Below the pieces are notes generated by a model. It did not search any database and was not told where the DNA came from. It worked only from the letters and a program-made list of their open reading frames with translations. Below, in pieces: positions 18,238-26,015 of a stretch of 64,000 bases of DNA. Within the stretch, counting starts at the first letter, position 1. Each line of letters starts with the position of its first letter. The position numbers and the translations under genes were made by a program. Source of the stretch: Fen-1038 sp035516425 (GTDB lineage Bacteria; Chloroflexota; Anaerolineae; Anaerolineales; Villigracilaceae); NCBI GenBank assembly GCA_035516425.1, contig DATJAH010000001.1:62001-126000 (forward strand), read 5' to 3'.

Positions 18238-19155
18238 ATGAATCATACAAAGAGAGTTTTCCTTGGCCTCACCCTGCTCGTGACAATCTTGTTGAGCGCC
18301 TGCGGCTCTTCTTCATCGGCCAACGGGACGGACACGCTCTCTGCCATATACACCTCTGCCGCCCAAACGGTCGTGGCTCAAGACACGGCAGATATGCAGT
18401 CCGCGATCGATCAAAACGCGACCATCACCCCGATGGATGAGGCTTCTGACACTCCCGCCCCAACCGGTTCTCCTACGCTCTTCTATTCCCTGCCGACATC
18501 CACTCCTTATGATGCCGTAGCAACACCGGGTGGCTCCACTTGTGATGGTGCCAGCTATATTTCAGACGTGACGGTTCCCGATGGCACGGTCGAGGTTGCC
18601 GGGCAGCCCTTCATCAAAACCTGGATGTTCCAGAATACCGGCTCCTGCACATGGGATGCCAATTACGCCCTGACTTTTACCAGCGGTGATCAGATGGGGG
18701 GGACAACCACAAGCATCGGCGGCTCGGTCGCGCCTGGGCAGCAAGCGGAATTATCGGTAACGTTGACGGCCCCCACCACGGCCGGTCAATATACCGGTTA
18801 CTGGCGTCTAGCCAATGACTCTGGTGAAGAGTTTGGCGTGACGGTCTATGTACTGATCGACGTGACCGAGGATGCGACAGCGACCTATGAAGATACCGCC
18901 TTCCCGGCCGCGACGGCAACGTATACTCCCGTCAGCAATACCGCTACAGCTGTTCCGACAGTTGCTCCAACCACGCCGGTTCCTACCGCGGTTCCAACGA
19001 CCGCGGTCCCCACCGCGGTTCCGACCACAGCCGTTCCGACGTCTGCTCCAACGACGGCCGTTCCCACCTCCATTCCAACCACAGCCGTTCCCACGTCGAT
19101 TCCAACCACCGCCGTTCCGACCACAGCGGCCACATCAACCACTCCCGGCCCGTAA
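18238..19155 (+). CDS. NBR1-Ig-like domain lipoprotein with Thr/Pro repeat tail
   Basis: The 305-residue protein has a lipobox signal (LLSAC, about residues 17-21), a Thr/Pro linker and one NBR1-Ig-like domain (about 100-205; VPDGTVEVAGQPF, KTWMFQNTGSCTW, APGQQAELSV, GQYTGYWRL). The final 70 residues are a repeat of TAVPT and TSIPT units. The start at 18238 follows GGAAGG by 8 nt. It is a surface protein, probably binding or displaying something through the Ig fold. A second NBR1-Ig lipoprotein is at 30574. Confidence 0.88.
   Translation: MNHTKRVFLGLTLLVTILLSACGSSSSANGTDTLSAIYTSAAQTVVAQDTADMQSAIDQNATITPMDEASDTPAPTGSPTLFYSLPTSTPYDAVATPGGSTCDGASYISDVTVPDGTVEVAGQPFIKTWMFQNTGSCTWDANYALTFTSGDQMGGTTTSIGGSVAPGQQAELSVTLTAPTTAGQYTGYWRLANDSGEEFGVTVYVLIDVTEDATATYEDTAFPAATATYTPVSNTATAVPTVAPTTPVPTAVPTTAVPTAVPTTAVPTSAPTTAVPTSIPTTAVPTSIPTTAVPTTAATSTTPGP
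18950..19140 (+). repeat. Tandem Val-Pro-Thr coding repeat
   Basis: Within the NBR1-Ig lipoprotein, about 190 bases repeat imperfectly with 15-30 bp units (GTTCC-NAC-NNN-GCNGTTCCNAC pattern). They encode TTAVPT, TSAPT and TSIPT units. Such repeats are prone to slip and change length. Confidence 0.75.
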
Positions 19156-19166
19156 ACGATTTACAT

Positions 19167-19865
19167 TTATGCCGGCCCGTACCACATTCTGCGGAGCAGA
19201 TGATCCCTGCGAACCAATTGATGGTAACAGGCCGCGAGAATATGCAGCGTGAGCAAAGCGATCAGGACTATGGATAAGTAGAGGTGCAGCGGTAAAAGGA
19301 AAAGGAATAGATTGAATCCTCGGCGTCCAGCCGGGCGCGGGCCACTTCCCGGAGGAAACGCGGGCGCCCCGTTTCTGCTGAAATTCGGAGCAGGTGTTCC
19401 GGCGCCGGGAGCGGGAAATGCACCAGAGGGGCCGGAGCCTGGTCGCGAGAATCCGCTGCCGGGTCCAAACCCCGGCCCGCCGGTTGCTCCGAGAAAAGCC
19501 GCCTGGAGACGATTGGTCTGCAGGGCGAAGACCAGACCGACGATGGTCATGGCGAATACGAAAAAATATAAGGCGTAATGGACGGCCCTCGCTAGAACGT
19601 TGAGAATCTTGAAGCCGGCATCTGCCGGCACCGGTTTTCGCGTGCTCAGCCTGATGACAAATCGAGCGACAATCAGGACGAGGATGGCAATCCCGGCGGC
19701 CATATGGATTTTGAGCATCGCATCTGTGCCTCGAACGCCGCCTCCGCCCGACAGAATGATGGGCCGAATATAGAAATAGCCAATATATAAATCCAGGAAA
19801 ACGAGCAGGGCCACCAGCCAATGCAAGGTCACCAATACGGGATGATAACGTTTGGGTGTATCCAT
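19167..19865 (-). CDS. Cytochrome b561-type membrane protein with a Gly/Pro-rich insert
   Basis: The 232-residue protein has four membrane helices and likely haem-ligand His residues in RYHPVLVTLHWLVALL, LKIHMAAGIA and LHLYLSIVLIALLTLHIL, the layout of b561 (CybB-like) proteins. Between helices 3 and 4 (about residues 124-180) there is a long Gly/Pro/Phe-rich segment with GPGSG and GAGTPAPN units that the usual family lacks. AGAAGGAG precedes the ATG. It likely moves electrons to or from the quinone pool; the insert would lie in the soluble loop. Confidence 0.82.
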   Translation of the reverse strand: MDTPKRYHPVLVTLHWLVALLVFLDLYIGYFYIRPIILSGGGGVRGTDAMLKIHMAAGIAILVLIVARFVIRLSTRKPVPADAGFKILNVLARAVHYALYFFVFAMTIVGLVFALQTNRLQAAFLGATGGPGFGPGSGFSRPGSGPSGAFPAPGAGTPAPNFSRNGAPAFPPGSGPRPAGRRGFNLFLFLLPLHLYLSIVLIALLTLHILAACYHQLVRRDHLLRRMWYGPA

Positions 19866-19960
19866 AAGTCTCCTTCTATTTCGGGCGAAAATTTCGGGAA
19901 ATATATCATTAGAACCTTAGAGACTTATGAAGATTAGCCATTCAATTCATGCTCAAATAA

Positions 19961-19990
19961 AGACGACCGAAGGGTCTGCTTCGGTCGTCT
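19961..19990 (-). terminator. Rho-independent terminator of the minus-strand Ig-like lipoprotein gene
   Basis: A 12-bp perfect inverted repeat (AGACGACCGAAG / CTTCGGTCGTCT) with a 6-nt loop is followed on the minus strand by TTTATTT. It lies 90 bp past the stop at 20080. Confidence 0.7.
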
Positions 19991-20079
19991 GCTGCAGGGA
20001 AGAAGCGATGTCCACGGCAAGGTCCCTTAATTCGATCCCTTACAAGGACCGGGAATTCCGGCGTTCCCGAGGGAAATCA

Positions 20080-20466
20080 TCAGGGATTGATGGGGATCAC
20101 GTAGTCTTTTGTCCCGGTTTGTCCGCTATGGCTGGTTCCATAACACCAGACGTTGAGCACAAAATGGAACGCGCCCGATTCCTGGGGCGTTCCTGAAATC
20201 AAAACAGCATCCTGGCCGGCGAGTCTTTGGAACATCAACCCTTTTGGAAGATTACCTTGGGAAATGGTGAACTCGCCTGCGGGGGTCTGGTTGTTGGCGA
20301 TTTTTATGATCACATAGTAAAAGACTCCCACCCGTCCCCTCGGCATCGCATCGGGAGCGAAGCGCAGGGCCGGGGTATTTAAAAGCTGACAGGAAATTGT
20401 GATCAGCAAGATCAATAGTGCGGCGCCGGCGATCACCCAACGGTTTTGTTTTCTCGCGATTTGCAT
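20080..20466 (-). CDS. Small lipoprotein with putative Ig-fold domain
   Basis: The 128-residue protein has a hydrophobic N-terminus (AGAALLILLITISC; the Cys at about residue 26 fits a lipobox). The short beta-rich domain contains NLPKGLMF and LISGTPQESGAFHFVLNV, the usual pattern of a He_PIG-type putative Ig domain. The start at 20466 is preferred because upstream residues are not signal-like. Function is unknown; it is probably surface-exposed. It is followed by a strong terminator. Confidence 0.65.
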   Translation of the reverse strand: MQIARKQNRWVIAGAALLILLITISCQLLNTPALRFAPDAMPRGRVGVFYYVIIKIANNQTPAGEFTISQGNLPKGLMFQRLAGQDAVLISGTPQESGAFHFVLNVWCYGTSHSGQTGTKDYVIPINP

Positions 20467-20665
20467 TGAACTATTTCCCAATCGGACCTGGGGCCCTGAA
20501 GGCAGTGCCCACGGTAAAAAAGTTTTCAAGATGAGGTTTTCGTGACATTCAATTCTCCTGACAGGATTTACAGACAGTATAAATCAGAAATCCATCAAAA
20601 CATGGAACCGGGAACAGGAAAAGAAACTCTATTCAAAATTTAATATAAACCTACCGAAACTTGTG

Positions 20666-20694
20666 TTGACTTGCCTGTCTATCCAATGCACAAT
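20666..20694 (+). promoter_or_regulatory. Sigma70-like promoter for the two small membrane protein genes
   Basis: TTGACT (20666-20671), a 17-bp spacer and CACAAT (20689-20694) lie 33 bp before the ATG at 20728. Confidence 0.45.
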
Positions 20695-20727
20695 AGCTCT
20701 GCTGAGACTGGATGGGACGAGGTAGCC

Positions 20728-20886
20728 ATGCCGGACGATCTGCACGCAAAGAAAAAATCGCACATGCCAGAGAATTCCTTGGTGTATGAAAAAGTCATCC
20801 CTGTTGTTTTGATTCTCATGGGAGTCCTTACGATTGCATTGATTCTGTTCGCGCTCGGGATATTGCTCGGCGTCATCCGTCTCTAA
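20728..20886 (+). CDS. Small single-helix membrane protein
   Basis: The 52-residue protein has a charged N-terminus (DDLHAKKKSH) and one membrane helix (VIPVVLILMGVLTIALILFALGILL, residues about 22-47). The ATG at 20728 follows GAGG by 6 nt; a longer ORF upstream has no such site. It precedes a seven-helix protein by 19 bp in the same operon and may be its partner. I do not recognise a family. Confidence 0.55.
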   Translation: MPDDLHAKKKSHMPENSLVYEKVIPVVLILMGVLTIALILFALGILLGVIRL

Positions 20887-20905
20887 ATTTGATTTGGAGC
20901 AGACC

Positions 20906-21631
20906 ATGTCAATCAATCAAATCCTTCCTTTTATCTCCACGGCCATCATGCTGGGGTTCACGGTTTATGTCTTTCAACGCTACTTTGTGCGCCGCGCCCC
21001 GCATTTTCTTTTTTGGGGGATTGGCCTGGCGATGTTTGGAGCCGGCAGCTTTTCTGAGGTGTATCTCTCGCTGGCCTGGAGTCGGACGGTCTTCGTGATC
21101 TGGTATCTGTTCGGGGCGATTCTAAACCCGGCGTGGATTGGCCAGGGTACGCTTTACTTATTGGTCAGGCGGCAATGGGTTCATCTGGTAGCAGGCGCTC
21201 TGATTCTCGCCAGTCTCGTCAGCGCGGGGCTGATGTTGTCCATTCCCATTGATGATCAGGGTTTTCATCTGGGTACGCCGATCAGCCAGCAATATAAGGC
21301 AATTATCCCCGCCGCCTCCTTCAATTTAATTCTTATCCCCACCATTATTTTTGGCACCGTTGGACTGGTTTTGCTGGTTGGCGGGGCGCTCTATTCGGCG
21401 TTCCTGTTCTGGCGCAAGCGGGTTCTGCCCAATCGCGTCGTCGGCAACGTTCTGATCGCGGTCGGGGCTTTGTCTGTGGCGACCGCCAGCGAGCTGACGC
21501 ACCTTGGCTATGGACAATTTTTATATCTGGGTGAGTTGCTCGCGGCGATCCTGATGTTCATCGGATTCTTGACCGCCGCCCGGCCGCAGCCGGAAGAAGC
21601 GGCCAAGCCGGTGCCTGCTGCCGCTGATTGA
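20906..21631 (+). CDS. Seven-helix integral membrane protein of unknown function
   Basis: The 241-residue protein has about seven hydrophobic helices and a Pro/Ala-rich C-terminal tail. Visible features are FLFWGIGLAMFGAGSF, a conserved-looking LNPAWIGQGTLYLL and ASELTHLGYGQF near the end. GGAG lies 6 nt before the ATG at 20906. The topology is reminiscent of 7TM sensor-type proteins, but I cannot name a family. Confidence 0.7.
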   Translation: MSINQILPFISTAIMLGFTVYVFQRYFVRRAPHFLFWGIGLAMFGAGSFSEVYLSLAWSRTVFVIWYLFGAILNPAWIGQGTLYLLVRRQWVHLVAGALILASLVSAGLMLSIPIDDQGFHLGTPISQQYKAIIPAASFNLILIPTIIFGTVGLVLLVGGALYSAFLFWRKRVLPNRVVGNVLIAVGALSVATASELTHLGYGQFLYLGELLAAILMFIGFLTAARPQPEEAAKPVPAAAD

Positions 21632-21643
21632 TCATCGCAAAAG

Positions 21644-21678
21644 CAATGGACCGCCCTCGTTGCGAGAGCGGTCCATTG
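21644..21678 (+). terminator. Hairpin between the 7TM gene and ssb
   Basis: An 11-bp inverted repeat (CAATGGACCGC / GCGGTCCATTG) encloses a second short stem (CTCG-ttg-CGAG). It lies 12 bp past the stop at 21631. No clear T-tract follows, so it may be a weak terminator or an RNA-stabilising hairpin. Confidence 0.45.
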
Positions 21679-21779
21679 TGCCTTAAATCTCCTCGCAACT
21701 TTCGGTAACAAGTGTACAATTGAATCATAAATCGTCAACGCCGCGCCTGCGGCGTTCCCCATACACAAAGGAGATTTCC

Positions 21780-22208
21780 ATGTTCCACACCATTGTTATT
21801 GTTGGCAATGTGGGCCGGGATCCAGAAATGCGTTATACACCCTCTGGTCAAGCAGTCACATCATTTTCGGTTGCGTCCAATCGTCGGTATACCTCCTCCA
21901 GCGGCGAGCAGGTCAACGAGACAATTTGGTTTCGCGTTTCAGCGTGGGGGAAGCAAGCGGAGATCTGCAATCAATATCTCAAAAAGGGTTCGAAGGTCCT
22001 GGTGGAAGGGAGGCTGACGCCCGACAAGAACACCGGCGGACCTCGTATCTGGCAGAAACAGGATGGTACCTCCGGTGCTTCCTTTGAAGTTACGGCGGGC
22101 ACGATTCGCTTCCTGAGTTCGCGCGGTGAAAGCGATTCTGGCGCCGGTTCTACGGCGGACGCAGGGGACATGGCCGTTACCCCTGCCGAGGACGATATTC
22201 CGTTTTAG
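21780..22208 (+). CDS. ssb: Single-stranded DNA-binding protein
   Basis: The 142-residue protein has one OB fold (TIVIVGNVGRDPEMRYTPSG, NETIWFRVSAWGKQAE, KGSKVLVEGRL), an acidic Ser/Gly linker and the canonical acidic tip EDDIPF that recruits repair proteins. AAAGGAG 7 nt upstream supports the ATG at 21780 rather than the longer ORF. It binds ssDNA during replication and repair. It heads a run with DUF3467, translin-like and membrane genes. Confidence 0.96.
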   Translation: MFHTIVIVGNVGRDPEMRYTPSGQAVTSFSVASNRRYTSSSGEQVNETIWFRVSAWGKQAEICNQYLKKGSKVLVEGRLTPDKNTGGPRIWQKQDGTSGASFEVTAGTIRFLSSRGESDSGAGSTADAGDMAVTPAEDDIPF

Positions 22209-22258
22209 TGTTTTATCAATGAGAGCTCCCCGAGCGCTCATCATGATTGGAGACTCGC

Positions 22259-22588
22259 ATGTCTCTTCCTGCACCCTCAACTCCTCCCGTCCTGGAGATT
22301 CCCTCCGGGCTTGACGTGGTTTACGCCAACCTGGCGCGCATCGCTCATTCTCCTGCTGACATCGTGATCGACTTTGCCCATATTTTACCGGGCGAGACCA
22401 AGGCCACGGTCAAAGCGCGTGTGTTGATGTCGCCTCTTTCTGCGAAGCTGCTCATGCGAGCCTTGGCTGAAAACCTCGCACGTTATGAATCGGTCTTCGG
22501 GGAGATTGTGGTTCCAAATGCCTCGCTGGCCGAGAATCTCTTTCGCCCGCACCAGCCGCCAGAGCCTCCCGGCGAAGGGAAAGCTTAA
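22259..22588 (+). CDS. DUF3467 domain protein
   Basis: The 109-residue protein matches DUF3467: YANLARIAHSPADIVIDFAHILPG, then VKARVLMSPLSAKLLMRALAENLARYE. It is a small cytoplasmic protein of unknown function. GGAG 8 nt before the ATG supports the start at 22259. It lies 50 bp after ssb and 15 bp before the translin-like gene, in one likely operon. Confidence 0.88.
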   Translation: MSLPAPSTPPVLEIPSGLDVVYANLARIAHSPADIVIDFAHILPGETKATVKARVLMSPLSAKLLMRALAENLARYESVFGEIVVPNASLAENLFRPHQPPEPPGEGKA

Positions 22589-22603
22589 GGACTAAAAATC
22601 AGT

Positions 22604-23311
22604 ATGCATAAACTTGAGAGCATTGCCGATCAAATTCGACGAGACTTCGACGCGCGCACCGCCTGCCGCGATCAGGCTCTGGCGCAAGCCCGGCAGCTGA
22701 CGCGCGCCTGCGCCCTGGCCATCCGTGCCGTGCACCGCGACGAGACCGATGTGATGGAGCAGCATTTGTCCGCTGCCCATGAATTGGCCGATCGGTTGAA
22801 GAAGGATCTTGCCCCCTATCCCGATCTTTTTTATTCAGGCTATACACAAGATGCCTTGAAAGAGTTCGTCGAGGCGAATGTCACCTGTGCGTTGATTCGA
22901 AATCAGCCTTTGCTTACGCCGGAGCAGTTGGATGTAACGGATTTTACCTATTTAAATGGTCTGGCCGAAGTGGTCGGCGAGTTGCGGCGGCGAACGCTGG
23001 ATATCTTGCGTCATGGTTATTCACAGGAAGCAGAACGCCTGCTCAGCATCATGGATGATATCTATTCCGTATTGGTTACGATGGATTATCCGGATGCGAT
23101 CACCAATGGTTTGCGGCGGCAGACGGATCTGGCGCGCGGCATCATTGAGAAGACACGCGGCGACATTACATTCAGCCTGCGCGGCGAACACCTGGAACAG
23201 GCCATTGGAAACTTGAGCGCTCGATTAAACGGCGGCCCGGCCGGCGTGGGTCCTGAGCGAAGGGTTAAGAAACAGGATGAGCGGGCGGTCTCATCTCAGG
23301 AGGAGAGTTGA
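22604..23311 (+). CDS. Translin-family protein
   Basis: The 235-residue all-alpha protein resembles translin: an N-terminal helix (IADQIRRDFDARTACRDQAL), YSGYTQDALKEFVEANVTCALI, the central DFTYLNGLAEVVGELRRRTLDILR and MDDIYSVLVTMDYPDAITNGLRRQTDLARGII (shown here in pieces of the same helix run). Eukaryotic translin binds single-stranded nucleic acid and, with TRAX, degrades RNA. Prokaryotic members are little studied. Its place three genes from ssb fits a nucleic-acid role. The C-terminal 30 residues are polar and likely disordered. Confidence 0.8.
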   Translation: MHKLESIADQIRRDFDARTACRDQALAQARQLTRACALAIRAVHRDETDVMEQHLSAAHELADRLKKDLAPYPDLFYSGYTQDALKEFVEANVTCALIRNQPLLTPEQLDVTDFTYLNGLAEVVGELRRRTLDILRHGYSQEAERLLSIMDDIYSVLVTMDYPDAITNGLRRQTDLARGIIEKTRGDITFSLRGEHLEQAIGNLSARLNGGPAGVGPERRVKKQDERAVSSQEES

Positions 23312-23314
23312 TCT

Positions 23315-23932
23315 ATGGCGAAGGTTGGGAGACGCTATCCGCTCCTCGTTTATACACATATGATCGATCGCTGGTGGCCAGCGCTGTTGCTTTTGGGCCT
23401 GGCGCTGGCGTCGCTGGCGTGGCCGTTTTATCAGGACCCCTTCATGCGGCTGGCCGAAGCGTGGCGCTGGCAAGCCATGCTCTCCCTGGGTGGGGCCGTG
23501 ACCTTGCTCTCGCTGGTCATGGCGTCTTTTCGAAAGAGCGGATATGTGCAATTGTTCGGCGATCACTTGCGCCTGGTGACACCATTTCTGCGGATGAATA
23601 TTTCGTATCGCCGCATTCTTCGCACATCCACAATCAGCATGGCCGCGACGTTTCCTCTGAAGAGCATGTCCAGCTGGAGACGCGATATCATTCGGCCCTT
23701 ATCCAGCCTGACGGCGGTAAAGATCGAGTTGAATGCATTTCCGATACCTCTGTCCGTCCTACGATTTTTCCTTTCGCCATTTTTCTTCAAGGACAGCACC
23801 CCCCATATCATCATTTTAGTGAATGATTGGATGGGCTTGAGCACTGAATTGGATAGTCTGCGTGTGAGTGGAAACGCCCCTGAACAAAAAACTCCGGACC
23901 AATCCATCCTGTCGCGATTGCCCAGAAAATGA
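23315..23932 (+). CDS. Membrane protein with PH-like soluble domain, function unknown
   Basis: The 205-residue protein has two N-terminal membrane helices (WWPALLLLGLALASLAWPF and WQAMLSLGGAVTLLSLVMA). A soluble region starting YVQLFGDHLRLVTPFLRMNISYRRI resembles the bacterial PH-like fold that follows paired helices. AGGAGGAG precedes the ATG by about 10 nt. It overlaps the next gene by ATGA. Function is unknown. Confidence 0.65.
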   Translation: MAKVGRRYPLLVYTHMIDRWWPALLLLGLALASLAWPFYQDPFMRLAEAWRWQAMLSLGGAVTLLSLVMASFRKSGYVQLFGDHLRLVTPFLRMNISYRRILRTSTISMAATFPLKSMSSWRRDIIRPLSSLTAVKIELNAFPIPLSVLRFFLSPFFFKDSTPHIIILVNDWMGLSTELDSLRVSGNAPEQKTPDQSILSRLPRK

Positions 23933-24348
23933 ACATTTATTTTGCCTGCTCGATTACGGGCGGGCGCGAGTTTGAACGCATCTACCAGGCTCTGACGGCG
24001 GCCCTCCTTAGGGATGGTCACGACGTGCCGACGGCGCAACTTGCCGAATCCAATGTCCTGTCCCTGGAAGCGGTGGTTGAGCCGCACGAAGTCTACGAAC
24101 GCGACGTCCATTGGATTCGGCGGGCCAGCGCACTGATTGCCGAGGTCAGCGTCCCTTCGCATGGCGTTGGGTATGAGATCGGCTTTGCGTTGAATGCAGG
24201 AAAGCCTGTGTTATGTTTGTTTCAGCACGGCCGCAAGATATCAAAGATGATCAGCGGAAATCCACACCCGCAATTACAGGTGAAGGCGTATCAAGATTCT
24301 GCCCACGCCATTGAATTAATGAGGGAATTTCTTGCTGAATTGAAATGA
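23929..24348 (+). CDS. Nucleoside 2-deoxyribosyltransferase-fold protein (DNPH1/RCL-like)
   Basis: The 139-residue protein has the family N-terminus MNIYFACSITGGREFER, the catalytic-type EVSVPSHGVGYEIGFAL (Glu and Ser/His region) and the phosphate-contact HGRKISKMISG. It is closest in pattern to 2'-deoxynucleoside 5'-phosphate N-hydrolases, which cleave the base from dNMPs. Co-location with ssb fits nucleotide sanitation. ATGA overlap with the previous gene indicates coupling. Confidence 0.88.
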   Translation: MNIYFACSITGGREFERIYQALTAALLRDGHDVPTAQLAESNVLSLEAVVEPHEVYERDVHWIRRASALIAEVSVPSHGVGYEIGFALNAGKPVLCLFQHGRKISKMISGNPHPQLQVKAYQDSAHAIELMREFLAELK

Positions 24349-24502
24349 GTCGGGAAAACTGAAAGGACTTCTTGTGAATACTATCACTATGATTTGATGA
24401 CATTTGATAATCCCGTGTTTCCGGTCCCTGCGTTATGATAACTGTGGAGACGGAACAAAGACACCTCCAAGATGCTCCTCACTGTCTCCTCCTTTGGCGA
24501 AA

Positions 24503-24531
24503 GCCGCCGCCGGATTCAATCCGGCGGCGGC
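24503..24531. terminator. Strong bidirectional terminator between converging genes
   Basis: A 12-bp GC-rich perfect inverted repeat (GCCGCCGCCGGA / TCCGGCGGCGGC) with a 5-nt loop is followed by ATTTTAAT on the plus strand. It sits between the plus-strand gene ending at 24348 and the minus-strand kinase ending at 24567. The rest of this 218-bp gap shows nothing further. Confidence 0.7.
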
Positions 24532-24566
24532 ATTTTAATGTGGCTTGAGCGGGTAGGCCATCGATT

Positions 24567-26015
24567 CTATGCTTCGTACTCAGGCAACACCACAATGAAA
24601 GTGGCGCCCTTTCCGAGCGTCGATTCTACCCACACGCGTCCCTGGTGACTTTCCACGATGGATTTGACGATGGCCAACCCGAGGCCGGATCCTTTTGGAC
24701 CTTCCAACACATTGCTGGCGCGGTAGAACTTTTCGAAGATGCGGGATTGCTCGTCCAAGGGAATGCCTGGACCTGTGTCGCTGATTTCAAGGACGAGCTG
24801 GCGATCCTCGGTGCGGATGCCGATGCGGATCGTCCCATCCTTGGGCGTATATTTGATCGCGTTTCCGATCAGGTTATCCAGCATTTGCCGGATGCGGATG
24901 GGGTTGGCGCGCAGAGCCGGCAAGTTGGCTGCGATGTTCTTCTCGAGATGGAGGTTCTTCTGAGTCATGAGCGACTCAAGCATATCGAGGGAATATTGGA
25001 GGACACTCTCCAATTGAACCGCTTCGCGGCGCGTGTCAAAGCCCGCCTCCAGCCGGCCAAGGTCAAGCAGGTCGTTGATGAGCGTGGTGATGCTCTGCAC
25101 GCTGGCTTGAATGCGTCCCAGAAATTCCTGCTGTTGCTGGTTGACCGGCCCGACGCGCGCAATCAGCTCGGTGTAACCCAGTACGGCTGTCAGCGGAGAA
25201 CGCAGATCATGGGAGACCGTATGCACGAAGTCGCTTTTGATCTGATCCAGCTTTTTGAGATAGGTAATATCATGGATCGTGATGGCGGTCCCGATGTGAG
25301 GAATGACGGTCTGTTGTGCATTCAGAACCCGCCCATCATCGAAATTCAATTCGTGATACTTGACGGGGTTTTCTGTGGAGCGGAGCAGGAACGCCTGCAA
25401 ATCCGGATTTTGGATCACATGCAGGATGGGTCTGCCCATCGCCTCAGCAGACAGGTCAAAAACCTCGCGGGCGATTCGATTCATGAAAAGGATCTTGCGT
25501 TCCTGATCGAGGACGATCACACCGTCTTCAATGTTGGCGATGATGGCTTCCAGTTTGTCGCGTTCTGATTCTGAGATCCGGGCGCGTTTTTCGAGGGATG
25601 AAGTCGTGCGCTTGACCTCGCGACGAATCCAATCACCGAGGTGGCGGGCACGCGCCAGACTTCGGTCGGCGGCGTTCACGATGTCTTCGGTGTGCAGAGG
25701 CGGATAAAGGTATCCACTCAAACCCGCTTTCAAAACGGCCTTGATGGTGCCCGTCGTATCCATTTCGGCGAAGAGAAGAATTGGAAGCGTGGGAAAGCGC
25801 TCGAGTTCTTTTTCGGCCAGCTCGATGCCGTTCTGGCCGGAGAAGTGTTCAGCAATGAGCAATAACGCCGGCGATGACTCCTCCAGGATTTTTTCCAGCC
25901 CCTCGCAGTCGCGGGCGATCGCGACTTCATAATTCACGGCGAGCAGGGCGCGCTCCATGAGGTGCAGGCTCTCAGACTCGTCCAATGCCAGCAGTATTAG
26001 CTCACGCGGAATCAT
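24567..26015 (-). CDS. Sensor histidine kinase: pseudo-receiver, PAS, HisKA, HATPase
   Basis: The 482-residue cytoplasmic kinase has a receiver-like domain (residues 5-120), a coiled linker, a PAS domain (about 153-250; IIANIEDGVIVLDQERKILFMN), HisKA with FVHTVSHDLRSP (phospho-His 269) and HATPase (DNLIGNAIKYTP, DTGPGIP, GSGLGLAI). The receiver has Ala at the usual phosphoacceptor Asp (A55 in LLLIAEHFSG) and Tyr in place of the conserved Lys (GYLYPP), so it cannot be phosphorylated in the normal way. It overlaps the upstream GAF protein by ATGA. No DNA-binding response regulator is adjacent. Confidence 0.93.
   Translation of the reverse strand: MIPRELILLALDESESLHLMERALLAVNYEVAIARDCEGLEKILEESSPALLLIAEHFSGQNGIELAEKELERFPTLPILLFAEMDTTGTIKAVLKAGLSGYLYPPLHTEDIVNAADRSLARARHLGDWIRREVKRTTSSLEKRARISESERDKLEAIIANIEDGVIVLDQERKILFMNRIAREVFDLSAEAMGRPILHVIQNPDLQAFLLRSTENPVKYHELNFDDGRVLNAQQTVIPHIGTAITIHDITYLKKLDQIKSDFVHTVSHDLRSPLTAVLGYTELIARVGPVNQQQQEFLGRIQASVQSITTLINDLLDLGRLEAGFDTRREAVQLESVLQYSLDMLESLMTQKNLHLEKNIAANLPALRANPIRIRQMLDNLIGNAIKYTPKDGTIRIGIRTEDRQLVLEISDTGPGIPLDEQSRIFEKFYRASNVLEGPKGSGLGLAIVKSIVESHQGRVWVESTLGKGATFIVVLPEYEA

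Noticed and set aside
24645..25568. 307-codon plus-strand ORF opposite the histidine kinase
   Set aside because: Antisense shadow of HisKA/HATPase coding sequence with full motifs; no ribosome binding site.
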